Below are positions 1 through 8,320 of a stretch of 56,900 nucleotides of DNA, piece by piece. Origin of the DNA: Dermabacter hominis NBRC 106157 (GTDB taxonomy: Bacteria; Actinomycetota; Actinomycetes; Actinomycetales; Dermabacteraceae); contig NZ_BCSI01000011.1 in the NCBI RefSeq assembly GCF_001570785.1, positions 1 through 56,900 on the forward strand, written 5' to 3'. The notes below the pieces were generated by a model that was not told the origin of the DNA, made no database searches, and saw only the letters and a program-made list of their open reading frames with translations. The first letter of the stretch is position 1; each line of letters begins with the position of its first letter. A program made the position numbers and the translations under genes.

Positions 1-93
1 CACAAAACCACAACGCCCTGACGGTGTCACGCCAATCCACCAAAAGGTTCCGTTATGTTCCCTTAATGTTCACCCAAGTGGCCTATCTCAGGG

Positions 94-107
94 ATTGTGT
101 GCACAAT
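94..107. promoter_or_regulatory. short palindrome upstream of the T7SS operon
   Basis: ATTGTG-TG-CACAAT is a perfect 6+6 inverted repeat about 50 bp before the first gene. It could be an operator for the secretion operon, but no regulator gene is beside it and no clear -35/-10 pair was found, so the role is a guess. The rest of bases 1-146 holds no convincing gene. Confidence 0.25.
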
Positions 108-156
108 GGCTCTCGCATATTGACCGCTGACGCGCTCAGCAGGGGGTTTGGACTGC

Positions 157-468
157 GTGTACACCTATGATGACCAGCTTCTCGACGCCGTTAAGGTGCG
201 CCGGAAACGGCTTGCCCAGGCGCTTTTGCACCGGTCGGAGAGGCTGCGTCGGACGTGGACGGACGGCCTCGGCACGATGCTCGCCAGTATTTTCTTCGCC
301 GTCCTCGCGTGTGCTGTATGCGTAGCCGTGTCATTCGTTATGCATCTCCTCGCGACCGACACGACCTTTAAACGACAGCCCATGCAGGGCACGTCGATCA
401 CCACTCCCGCCACACCTCCCACTACGCCGGCTTCCACGCCGAACACTGCTGATGAGGACAAGCAATGA
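157..468 (+). CDS. small membrane protein of the type VII secretion locus
   Basis: A short unknown protein of about 103 residues. It has a basic N-terminal region (about residues 1-40), one hydrophobic membrane segment (LASIFFAVLACAVCVAVSFVM, about residues 45-65) and a Thr/Pro-rich tail that would lie outside the cell. I chose the GTG at 157 because an AGGGGG ribosome site ends 10 bases before it; the in-frame TTG at 148 is only one base from that site. The gene ends in an ATGA overlap with eccD, so the two are translated together. Its place as first gene of the visible operon suggests a small accessory or membrane part of the ESX-like machine, but I recognise no family and the function is unknown. 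Confidence 0.6.
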   Translation: MYTYDDQLLDAVKVRRKRLAQALLHRSERLRRTWTDGLGTMLASIFFAVLACAVCVAVSFVMHLLATDTTFKRQPMQGTSITTPATPPTTPASTPNTADEDKQ

Positions 469-1766
469 CCCAAAGCCCTTACGTTCGCCTCACTATTCGC
501 GGTAGTGAGCGCGCTGCGGACGTGATCGTTCCCGGCTCGCTCACGCCCGCCGATGTGATCCCCGAGTTCATTGAGCTCGTAGGCGAAACCACGAAAGTTT
601 CAAGCCTCGGCCTTTTCACGGTCCTCGGCGCGCGACTTGAACACACGGTGCCCGTTGGTGAGCAAGAGCTTCTCGACGGCCAGGTTGTGCAGGTTCTGCC
701 GCTTGCCGACGCTCCCTTGGAGCCGGTCGTCCACGACGTCGTCGATCGCCTCACGTCAATCGACGTCCGGGGTTTATGGAACGACACCAGCCGCCCGTGG
801 GTGCTCGGCATTCTTTCCACTGTCCTTCTCCTTCTTTCCCTGTGGTTCATCCCCGGTGCGTTTTCCCGCCCGTGGTGGCCCGTCGCGGGAATGTACGCGC
901 TCACCATCGTCACCGCGGCACTGAAGGTCCACACCCTCGCGTGGCCGCTGTACGCGGGCTCGCTCCTGCTCACCTTCCTCGGAGGGATCAACTTCGAATT
1001 CGGGAGCAAGGAGAGCGCGATCTGGTGGATCAGCGCGTTCGCGGCCAACCTTGCAGTGTTTGGGGTTCTCCGCCGACGCTTCCTTGCGCTCGGCACTGCC
1101 CTCGCCACCCTTGCCGCCGGCATCGGTATCTTCACCCTGTCCACAACGCTCGGTGCAACGGCGGAGCAGGCCGGTGCGATCGTTGCCGTGATCGCCCTCG
1201 CGGCGCTCGGCCTAGTGCCGCGCTTCGCAATGCAGGGGGCAGGTCTCTACAAGGTCCAGGATGCCCTCGCCGAGGACGAGGACGTGAAAGTCAAGCGCGT
1301 CGACGTCGCCATTTCAGAGGCGTATGAGGCTCTCTCCATGTCGGTTATCGTTCTCGCGGTGATCTTGGCAATCTCCCTCGGTCTTGCGTCGGCCCTCGTT
1401 GTGGAGAACATCTTCGCGGCAATCACCGTGGCCGCCGTCGCCATTGCCATGGTGTTCCGCACTCGTCACTTCCCGTTCGCGCTCCACCGGGCCGTTCTGT
1501 GGGGCGCCGCAATCGTGACTGGCGTGTGTTGCGCTCAGGCGATTGTCGCGTCGAACCCCGACCTCTCACTTTGGCTCGGCGTGGGCGTCATCGTTGTGGC
1601 GATCGCTGTGTACACGGTCCCGCGTTTCGCCTTCCGAAGCTCCGTGAACTCGGCCCTTGGACGTCGCATCTCCGGCGTAATTGAACGCATTTGCACGCTC
1701 GTGACCGTGCCTGCGCTCGTCGGTATTTTCGGTGTGTATAGCGAATTGTTGAGGACTTTCCAGTGA
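465..1766 (+). CDS. eccD: type VII secretion integral membrane protein EccD
   Basis: Membrane-channel component of an ESX-type secretion machine. The first ~85 residues are a soluble ubiquitin-like (YukD-like) domain starting YVRLTIRGSERAADV. After a linker come about eleven hydrophobic helices (from about residue 110, for example VLGILSTVLLLLSLWFIPG) up to the C-terminus, with a charged cytoplasmic loop near DALAEDEDVKVKRVD. This ubiquitin-like plus 11-TM layout is the EccD hallmark. The length of 433 aa is a little short for the family (about 470-510 in mycobacteria). It overlaps the gene before it (ATGA) and the gene after it (GTGA). In known ESX systems two EccD copies form most of the membrane vestibule that works with EccB, EccC and EccE; eccB, eccE and mycP are not in this window and may lie upstream. 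Confidence 0.88.
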   Translation: MTQSPYVRLTIRGSERAADVIVPGSLTPADVIPEFIELVGETTKVSSLGLFTVLGARLEHTVPVGEQELLDGQVVQVLPLADAPLEPVVHDVVDRLTSIDVRGLWNDTSRPWVLGILSTVLLLLSLWFIPGAFSRPWWPVAGMYALTIVTAALKVHTLAWPLYAGSLLLTFLGGINFEFGSKESAIWWISAFAANLAVFGVLRRRFLALGTALATLAAGIGIFTLSTTLGATAEQAGAIVAVIALAALGLVPRFAMQGAGLYKVQDALAEDEDVKVKRVDVAISEAYEALSMSVIVLAVILAISLGLASALVVENIFAAITVAAVAIAMVFRTRHFPFALHRAVLWGAAIVTGVCCAQAIVASNPDLSLWLGVGVIVVAIAVYTVPRFAFRSSVNSALGRRISGVIERICTLVTVPALVGIFGVYSELLRTFQ

Positions 1767-2512
1767 ACCAAAAAGACCGCGCACTCAAGATCAGTAAACG
1801 CAAGGGCGAAGGCGGGGCGCGTCGCGCGCTGCGCCGAGTGACCGGATGGATCGGCAACGACGAAACCCCGACTCGCATTGCACAGGCACAACGCGATGAG
1901 CAACTGCCCATCACGACTGGGCGCCGCGTCGCATTTCTCGGCGCCCACGGCGGCGCAGGCGTGACCTCGCTTCTCGTCGCGAGCGCGGGCTACCTTGCGC
2001 AGGCGCGCGGCGGTTCTGTGACGGTGGCCGGACTGCGCTCGACGAGTGACCTCGCATGGTTCCTCGGTGAGAACTACCACCAGCGAGGTCTTCGCCTTCA
2101 GCAGACACCTCTCCTGCAGGCGCGTGAATCGATCGGCGAGATCTCGCGATCGCAGCAGGTGCTTCTCGTCGACTGCGACTCGCACGTGAATGACGACGAG
2201 CTTTCGATGCTCATGCCGCACGTGATCGTCATCGTGGGTCGCCGTACCGTGCAAGGCATCGAGAAGGTCGAGAACATTCGTGAGGCTCTCGGTGACAAGC
2301 ACGGCGCTACTATTCGTTTGCTTCGCGAGACCCCGGAAAGTGGCCTTGGAAAGCCCCGCGGCGGCATCCAGCTCGGTGACCTCGTGGTCATCCCGCAGGA
2401 TCAGCATCTCGCTGGCGACTCCCACGTTCGTATCGCCAACATTTCAGAACCCTCCCGCGTCGCAATCGAGGAGCTGGGTGCGCTCATGATGCAGTTGGCG
2501 GTCAGTCGGTGA
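1763..2512 (+). CDS. MinD/ParA-like protein with degenerate P-loop, T7SS-associated
   Basis: This 249-residue cytoplasmic protein sits between eccD and eccC with 4-base overlaps at both ends. After a basic ~50-residue N-terminus comes a MinD/CpaE-type fold: GRRVAFLGAHGGAGVTSLL at about residues 52-70 (P-loop strand), QVLLVDCDSHVND at about 132-144 (Walker B-like strand) and HVIVIVGRRTVQGIEKVENI at about 153-172. In the P-loop the sequence GGAGVTS stands where active MinD proteins have GGVGKTT, so the phosphate-binding lysine is replaced by valine and ATP hydrolysis is doubtful. Uncharacterised P-loop-like proteins of this kind (possibly the DUF6668 group) occur beside eccC in other actinobacteria. 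A scaffold or positioning role for the secretion complex is inference. Confidence 0.65.
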   Translation: MNQKDRALKISKRKGEGGARRALRRVTGWIGNDETPTRIAQAQRDEQLPITTGRRVAFLGAHGGAGVTSLLVASAGYLAQARGGSVTVAGLRSTSDLAWFLGENYHQRGLRLQQTPLLQARESIGEISRSQQVLLVDCDSHVNDDELSMLMPHVIVIVGRRTVQGIEKVENIREALGDKHGATIRLLRETPESGLGKPRGGIQLGDLVVIPQDQHLAGDSHVRIANISEPSRVAIEELGALMMQLAVSR

Positions 2513-5500
2513 GTACACGAATCGTCCACCGTCCCGCCCGAACCTCGCCCTCGGCCCCGGGGATCACACGCCACGAGATCGAGCTGCCGCCGGCGCTGCC
2601 CGAGAACGACGGCACGGCTAACTTCCTCATGCTGATCCCCATGCTCGGTGCCGCGACGAGTATGACCCTCATGATGCTGTTCAGGGGCTCCGCCCTCGCC
2701 GCGATCGGTGCCCTCATGATGATCGTGACGGTCATCGCGTTCATCATCATGTTTATGAGCAACCGTGGTCGCACAATCAGGCGTCGGCAATCCCTCCGTG
2801 ACCGCTACCTGACCTACCTCGACCGCCAATCGAGCGAGCTCTTTGAAGCCGAGCAGCATCGGGCCGAGCTTGCGCGTGCAGCTGAACCCCACCCCGGGGC
2901 TCTTCTGTCTCTCGCGCGCTCCACCTCCAGGCTGTGGGAGCGCCGCCGCGACGACCAGGACTTCATGCGCTTGCGGCTCGGTACGGGTTTCGCGCCGGCG
3001 GTCGAGTTCGACCGCGTCGGCGAAGATAACGCGATGAGCCTCGACGATGAGTTCATGTCGAGCGAGCTGGATCGCGTCGAAGCCCGTTTTTCGACGATGC
3101 CCGATGCGCCCGTGACTATCCCGTTCGACTCCGTGGGCAACGTGAGTATCGTGGGCGATCAGCCGTTCTGCCGTCGCATCGCCGTGTTGCTCACGAGTCA
3201 TGCGGCAGCACTGTCCTCGCCCGAGGACATCCAAATGGCTCTCACCTACCCCGAGGGTGAAGCGCGCGAATTTTGGTCGTGGATGACGTGGCTTCCGCAC
3301 ATGGCTGACCAGTCTCGCGCGACTCAGCACGGTCCCATTCGCCGCATCGCGAAGGATGAGCGACAGCTCGCGGAGGTGCTCCGCCCTGAGCTTCACCGAC
3401 GCCTCACGGAGGCTGCGCAGCTGCGACGCAATCTTGGTGGTGGCAACATCTCGAGCACCATGGCGCGCATGTGGATCGTCTCGGACCATCACGGAGAAGA
3501 CGCGCTCGATCTTCCCATCGGCGACCGCGAGGTGCGCCCGTCGGACGTCGGCCTTACGATGCTGCACCTGCTCGCGAGTCGCGAACACGAACCCGACGAC
3601 ATCACGCTTCGCATCAGCCCCTCATCGGTCAAGTCCGATGAGGCGATCATCGAGCGCTACACGTCGCGCGATCAAGAGCCGGAGCGCCTTACGGTGAAGC
3701 TCGACGAGTTCACGCACGAAGAGGCGAGGGCGCTCGCGCGCTACCTCTCCGGCGTTCGCCTCGCACCCGACTCACTTGAACACGACGAAACGCAGCAAGC
3801 ACTGCGCGCCTCGGACCTTCTTGGCGTCGGCGAACTCACGAACATCAACCTTGAGGAAGCGTGGGCCCCGCGCCCCCGCTCGAGCTTCCTGCGCGTCCAG
3901 ATCGGTACCGACGACCAGGGCGCTCCGGTCATGCTCGACCTCAAGGAGTCGGCACAGTACGGCATGGGGCCACACGGCCTCGCGATCGGTGCGACCGGTT
4001 CCGGTAAGTCTGAGCTCCTGCGCACCTTGGTGCTCGGCCTCGTCACGGGACACTCGCCGGCGGACGTCAACATGGTGCTCATCGACTACAAGGGCGGTGC
4101 AGCCTTCGCGCCGTTCGAGAATCTCCCGCACGTTGCGGGCGTCATCACGAACCTTGGCGACGACGCGAACCTCGTGGAGAGGGTGTACGCGAGCCTCGAG
4201 GGCGAAGTCAAACGCCGCCAGCAACTCCTGAAGGACGCTGGAAGCCTTTCGGATATTACGACGTACCGGCGTCGGCAGGCGGCCGACGGTGGCGAACACA
4301 TGGAGCCGCTTCCGCATCTGCTCGTGATCATTGACGAGTTCGGCGAGCTTCTGACCGCCCGCCCGGACTTCATCGATCTGTTCCTGTCGATTGGCCGTAT
4401 CGGTCGTTCGATCGGTGTGCACTTGCTTCTGTCGAGCCAGCGCATCGAGGGCGGCAAGCTTCGCGGCCTCGAAACCTACCTGTCGTACCGCATCGGTCTT
4501 CGTACCCTGTCGGCGGCCGAGTCGCGCACCGTGATCGACACGGTTGATGCGTTCTCACTTCCACCGTTGCCCGGTTACGGCTATCTCAAGGTCGACACGA
4601 CGACCTACACGAAGTTCCGTTCGGGCTACGTGTCGGGCCTTTTGCCGGCGCAAGAGGATGAGATGGAGGTTGCGGACCTCCCTCACGTCTCCCTTATCGA
4701 TGAGTTTGCAGTCCTCGATACCGATTCGGAGCCCGATAAGAAAGCTGCCCCGGGCGGCGCCGATGATGAGGACGAAGAGGGCGACACGATTCTTTCGACC
4801 GTCGTTGCCCAGCTCGAGAAGCAGCCTCGCGTCACGCGCCCCATTTGGCTTGACCCGATCGACAAGGTCATTACGCTCGACCAGGCTGCCGGCAAGCCCA
4901 TGGCTACGAGGCGCGGTCTGCGTCTGCCGAAGGACAAGCTCCTCTCGGTGCCGATTGGCATGATTGACGATCCGGCGCGTCAGTGGCAGGGCAAGCTCAA
5001 TCTCGATCTTGCTGGCCCAGGCGGTCACGTCTTTATCGTGGGTGCTCCCCGTTCAGGGAAAACGACGGCACTCCACACGATCGCGGCATCCCTCGCGCTC
5101 ACGCATCCTTCCGCGGAGGCGATCGTGTACGGCATTGACCTTCTCGGCTCTGGCCTCATGGCAATCGAGAAGCTTCCGAACGTCGCGGGCATCGCGACTC
5201 GCCAGCAGCGCGAGGCCGTGCGCCGCACGGTCGAAGAGGTTCAGGCCGCCATGCAGGCCCGCGAGCTTCTGCTCCACCAAAGCCAGCTTCCCGACCTCGA
5301 ATCGGTACGGCGTGCGGCGGGCCTCGACGTTGATCCGAAGCTCATGAGCGAGATCGTGCTGCTCGTTGACGGGTTTGGTCAGTTCAACGAGGAGTTCAAC
5401 GACCTCGAGGAGAACATCAAGGACATCGTCCGCCGCGGTGCTGGCCTCGGTGTTCACGTGGTCGCGACCGGTTCGCGCCTCAATGACGCGCGACTGACGA

Positions 5501-6534
5501 TGCAGACCTACTTCGGTAACCGCCTCGAATTGCGCCTCACCGACCCGGGTGAGTCGAGCGTTGCGCGTAAGCTCTCGGCGACGATTGCCGCTGATCGCCC
5601 GGGTCAGTGCTTGACCTCGAAGAGCCTGTTCGGGCAGATCGCGCTCCCGCGCATCGACTCTAAGGCAGACCGCGAAACGACTGTCGAGGGCCTCACCAAC
5701 CTCGTCGAAGCGGTTTCGGCATCGACCACGGACCGCGCGCCCAAGGTGCGTCTGCTTCCGACGGTTGTCACGCCCGATCTGCTCGAGCAGAGCGAATCGA
5801 AGAATCTCATCCCGATCGGCCTTTACGAGGGCGACCTCGGCACGGCGCAACTCGACGTGGAAGGCACCGACTGGAACATGGTGCTCCTCGGCTCCAACAA
5901 GATGGGCCGCACCAGCATGCTCAAGTACATCGCGCGCGAGATGATGAAGCGGTGGAGCGAGGAGGAGCTGGTCTTTGCCGTATTCGATCCCCGCAGGAAC
6001 CTCGCGGATGTCATCCCCGAGCCCTATCTCGGCGGGTATGCGGCTTCCGCGACCTTGGCTGAGCAGCTCGTGGCCGCCATTATTCCCGAGCTTAAGAAGC
6101 GCGTTCCTGGCTCGCCGGAAGCGGCGGAGGCCGAGGGTGAAACGCAGCCGCGCATTGTTCTGCTTGTCGATGACTATGACGTGCTCACGGCCGGCAACAT
6201 GAGCCCACTTCAAGCTCTTCAGCCGTTCCTCGCGATGGGGCCGGAGATCAACCTCTCCGCGATCATTGCTCGCCGTGTCGCGGGCGCATCGCGCGGTCTG
6301 TACGAGCCGGTGTTCAACACGGTGCGTGAGAGTGGCGCGACGGGCTTCATGTTCTCGGGCGACCGTACTGAGGGCCTCCTCCTCGGTGGCGAGCGCGCCC
6401 GATCCCTCCCGACGGGCCGGGCTCGCATGTTCCGCATGGGGCAGCCGGGCGAAACTGTTCAGATCGTGTACGAGGGTGGAGATGAGGAAGTGACGCACTC
6501 GCGTGGCTTCGGCAGTCCACACGCAAACAACTGA
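2509..6534 (+). CDS. eccC: type VII secretion protein EccC (FtsK/SpoIIIE ATPase)
   Basis: Motor ATPase of the ESX-like machine (1341 aa, the normal length for a fused EccCa-EccCb). Two membrane helices lie at about residues 40-85 (FLMLIPMLGAATSMTLMML and GALMMIVTVIAFIIMFM). Three FtsK-type ATPase domains follow. D1 has a full Walker A (GATGSGKS, about 494-501) and Walker B with glutamate (LLVIIDEFGEL, about 605). D2 has GAPRSGKT (about 845) and VLLVDGFGQ without the catalytic Glu. D3 has GSNKMGRTS (about 1128), where Arg replaces the Walker A lysine, and IVLLVDDYD. One good site plus two regulatory sites is the pattern known for EccC. The GTG start overlaps the upstream stop (GTGA). It recognises C-terminal signals of WXG100-type substrates and drives export; no esx substrate gene is visible here. 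Confidence 0.93.
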   Translation: MSTRIVHRPARTSPSAPGITRHEIELPPALPENDGTANFLMLIPMLGAATSMTLMMLFRGSALAAIGALMMIVTVIAFIIMFMSNRGRTIRRRQSLRDRYLTYLDRQSSELFEAEQHRAELARAAEPHPGALLSLARSTSRLWERRRDDQDFMRLRLGTGFAPAVEFDRVGEDNAMSLDDEFMSSELDRVEARFSTMPDAPVTIPFDSVGNVSIVGDQPFCRRIAVLLTSHAAALSSPEDIQMALTYPEGEAREFWSWMTWLPHMADQSRATQHGPIRRIAKDERQLAEVLRPELHRRLTEAAQLRRNLGGGNISSTMARMWIVSDHHGEDALDLPIGDREVRPSDVGLTMLHLLASREHEPDDITLRISPSSVKSDEAIIERYTSRDQEPERLTVKLDEFTHEEARALARYLSGVRLAPDSLEHDETQQALRASDLLGVGELTNINLEEAWAPRPRSSFLRVQIGTDDQGAPVMLDLKESAQYGMGPHGLAIGATGSGKSELLRTLVLGLVTGHSPADVNMVLIDYKGGAAFAPFENLPHVAGVITNLGDDANLVERVYASLEGEVKRRQQLLKDAGSLSDITTYRRRQAADGGEHMEPLPHLLVIIDEFGELLTARPDFIDLFLSIGRIGRSIGVHLLLSSQRIEGGKLRGLETYLSYRIGLRTLSAAESRTVIDTVDAFSLPPLPGYGYLKVDTTTYTKFRSGYVSGLLPAQEDEMEVADLPHVSLIDEFAVLDTDSEPDKKAAPGGADDEDEEGDTILSTVVAQLEKQPRVTRPIWLDPIDKVITLDQAAGKPMATRRGLRLPKDKLLSVPIGMIDDPARQWQGKLNLDLAGPGGHVFIVGAPRSGKTTALHTIAASLALTHPSAEAIVYGIDLLGSGLMAIEKLPNVAGIATRQQREAVRRTVEEVQAAMQARELLLHQSQLPDLESVRRAAGLDVDPKLMSEIVLLVDGFGQFNEEFNDLEENIKDIVRRGAGLGVHVVATGSRLNDARLTMQTYFGNRLELRLTDPGESSVARKLSATIAADRPGQCLTSKSLFGQIALPRIDSKADRETTVEGLTNLVEAVSASTTDRAPKVRLLPTVVTPDLLEQSESKNLIPIGLYEGDLGTAQLDVEGTDWNMVLLGSNKMGRTSMLKYIAREMMKRWSEEELVFAVFDPRRNLADVIPEPYLGGYAASATLAEQLVAAIIPELKKRVPGSPEAAEAEGETQPRIVLLVDDYDVLTAGNMSPLQALQPFLAMGPEINLSAIIARRVAGASRGLYEPVFNTVRESGATGFMFSGDRTEGLLLGGERARSLPTGRARMFRMGQPGETVQIVYEGGDEEVTHSRGFGSPHANN

Positions 6535-6545
6535 GAGGTGAAGGC

Positions 6546-7775
6546 ATGAACCAGCAGGCCATTGTGCGGCTTCACAGCCCGCGCGCATGGGAGGCCGAGC
6601 GCCTTGCCGAAGTGGTGAGCGCCGTGTTCTCGCCCGATCACGAGATGTGGCCGACCGACTGTTCTGCGGTCGCGATCACTGACGGCACATCCACAACCCC
6701 GCCCATCTGGTTCGTTGACGATGCGGTCATCGCCGCTCCCTACTATGCGGCCGAGATCGTCGGGCCACGCGCCGAGACGATCGCATTTGCGAAGGCCTGC
6801 GCGCGTGCATTCTCGGCGAGCGCGAGCGACGTGAGCATCGACGTGGACCTCGTGGATGATGCGGGCTGGGTGAACCGGACCCCGCGGGAGCAGATCAGCC
6901 GCGGTGAGTACTACGAGGACGACACGCCTCTTGTGCCGCGCGTGATCGACATGCCCGTCGAGGTCATCGAGTACAGCCCGTGGATCTCCGCGCTCATCGC
7001 GAGTGCGCAGGCCGAGCCCCATTCGCTCATCATTCGCACACCGGAACGTACGCGCATCACCCCGTACATGCGCCGCATTTTCGAGACATTCCAGGTGCTG
7101 TGGATTCGCGAAACCGCCGATGGGCCCGTCGAGGGGATCACGGGGCTCGGGTACGACTGGACGAGTGATGGCGTTCTCGAGCAGGCGGAGGCGCGCAGTG
7201 TTGCGCACTTTACCCCGCAGAGTTTGCGCATTCGGCTCCAGGTGCTTCACCCCCTTGACGACACCGAGGCGGTGGGCGAAGCAAGCGAGCGCCTTCTCGC
7301 GGCAACCGTCGGACTCCCGAGCGTGCGGGTGGGGCGAAGTGAAATTTCTCGTGCGCCGTGGGATCGCGAGGCCGTGGTAGGTATGTCAGCGGAGGCATCG
7401 CCCGCGATGATCACGTGGTGTCTGAGCGGGCCGGACATGCGCGGGACGCTTGATCTTGTGCCGTCTAACCAGGGTGTTCTCGAGGATATTTTCCTTGAGC
7501 TTCCCGTGGGGGAGTCGAGGCTGAGCAGCGCCGATGCGCGCGCACTCTGGGATCAGTTCAAGGAATACATGCCGCTCGGCTTCGTGATTGCCGAAGGCAT
7601 GGAGGCCACGACTCGGCTCGTGCACGAGTCGGCAGAGCACGCGTTGAAGGACGACCTGGAGCCGTGGGAGGGCGGCTTCGGCTACCTCGGCTACCTCGGT
7701 GGCAACCCGGGCGGGGAGAATGCGGGGGAGGGGTCCGACGGCTCCTTGGCCTCCGATGAGGCTGCGCCCGAATAA
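6546..7775 (+). CDS. conserved unknown protein at the end of the T7SS operon
   Basis: 409 residues, 11 bp after eccC, with a strong ribosome site (GAGGTGAAGG) before the ATG. There is no signal peptide or membrane helix, so it is probably cytoplasmic. The body is mixed alpha/beta with many acidic residues; features include FVDDAVIAAPYYAAEIVGP near residue 60 and a C-terminal low-complexity Gly/Glu tail (GGNPGGENAGEGSDG). The arrangement recalls uncharacterised actinobacterial T7SS neighbours (perhaps DUF6177), but I cannot confirm the family by eye. It is the last gene before a strong hairpin terminator, so it belongs to the secretion operon. A chaperone or substrate-handling role like that of EspG would be speculation. 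Confidence 0.6.
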   Translation: MNQQAIVRLHSPRAWEAERLAEVVSAVFSPDHEMWPTDCSAVAITDGTSTTPPIWFVDDAVIAAPYYAAEIVGPRAETIAFAKACARAFSASASDVSIDVDLVDDAGWVNRTPREQISRGEYYEDDTPLVPRVIDMPVEVIEYSPWISALIASAQAEPHSLIIRTPERTRITPYMRRIFETFQVLWIRETADGPVEGITGLGYDWTSDGVLEQAEARSVAHFTPQSLRIRLQVLHPLDDTEAVGEASERLLAATVGLPSVRVGRSEISRAPWDREAVVGMSAEASPAMITWCLSGPDMRGTLDLVPSNQGVLEDIFLELPVGESRLSSADARALWDQFKEYMPLGFVIAEGMEATTRLVHESAEHALKDDLEPWEGGFGYLGYLGGNPGGENAGEGSDGSLASDEAAPE

Positions 7776-7815
7776 TCCAGGACCGGCACCCGGATGAAAG
7801 GGGCCGGAGATGTAG

Positions 7816-7852
7816 AGAAGCGCCCGTCGGACCCCCTCCGCCGGGCGCTTCT
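7816..7852 (+). terminator. strong hairpin ending the T7SS operon
   Basis: A perfect 11-bp stem (AGAAGCGCCCG with CGGGCGCTTCT) encloses a second 4-bp stem (CGGA/TCCG) and a CCCCC loop. It starts about 40 bp after the last T7SS stop codon. There is no long T-tract, which is common in high-GC actinobacteria. Confidence 0.8.
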
Positions 7853-7859
7853 CGTACCG

Positions 7860-8254
7860 CGGAAATCCCCTCACCGCGGCACCGCCCCACCCGCGCGATG
7901 GCGTCAGCTGCGGGTGGCGATGGGAACGCCGCTTGGCGGCGCGGGCCTGAGCCCTCGTTTGTGAAGATGAGGAACGCGGTTCCGTCACGGGGAGGCCCGC
8001 GACACGAACAACATCACGAATATATAACAGCCGCTGGTCAAGCGCTATTCAGAGACATCGTTTTGGGAAATTAGGGCATGTGTGCTCCGCCACTTTGGCG
8101 CTAGATGCCGTGTTTTGGCTGCGCAGAGCCGGAGCTATGAGGCTCGCGCCGCGGCATGCTGGCCACCAGGGACGGCACACAGGTAGGGCAGCGCTCGGGT
8201 TGGGCTCCTCGGGTCGCCTTCGGCTTGCGGTTGAGGGCGGGCCCGACGGTTGCC
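7860..8254. other. non-coding stretch between T7SS operon and addB
   Basis: About 400 bp with no credible gene in any frame. It contains a small AT-rich patch near 8020-8090 (ATATATAA), unlike its surroundings, and small inverted repeats such as GCCGCTTGGCGGC near 7931. I see no tRNA, mobile element or recognisable riboswitch. Confidence 0.4.
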
Positions 8255-8284
8255 GGTTTAAATGTCTCACCCCCGGGATACCGT
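8255..8284 (+). promoter_or_regulatory. addB promoter: 19-bp conserved element plus TACCGT -10 box
   Basis: GGTTTAAATGTCTCACCCC (8255-8273) is followed after 5 bp by TACCGT (8279-8284), a TANNNT -10 box about 37 bp before the addB GTG. The same 19 bases with the same 5-bp spacing occur in tandem before the DUF222-HNH gene at the other end of the window. Read as ATGTCTCAC-N8-TANNNT, the geometry equals that of the RecA-NDp (PafBC-dependent) damage promoter (tTGTCRgtg-N8-TAnnnT), but the last four motif bases differ. Regulation by DNA damage is therefore an inference. Confidence 0.65.
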
Positions 8285-8320
8285 TGTGGGCGTAACGGGA
8301 AACGGTCGAGAGGGGCCCTC

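Noticed and set aside
5053-6588. 511-codon open frame on the minus strand opposite eccC
   Set aside because: It is a shadow of a clear eccC frame in high-GC DNA; no start signal or recognisable domain.
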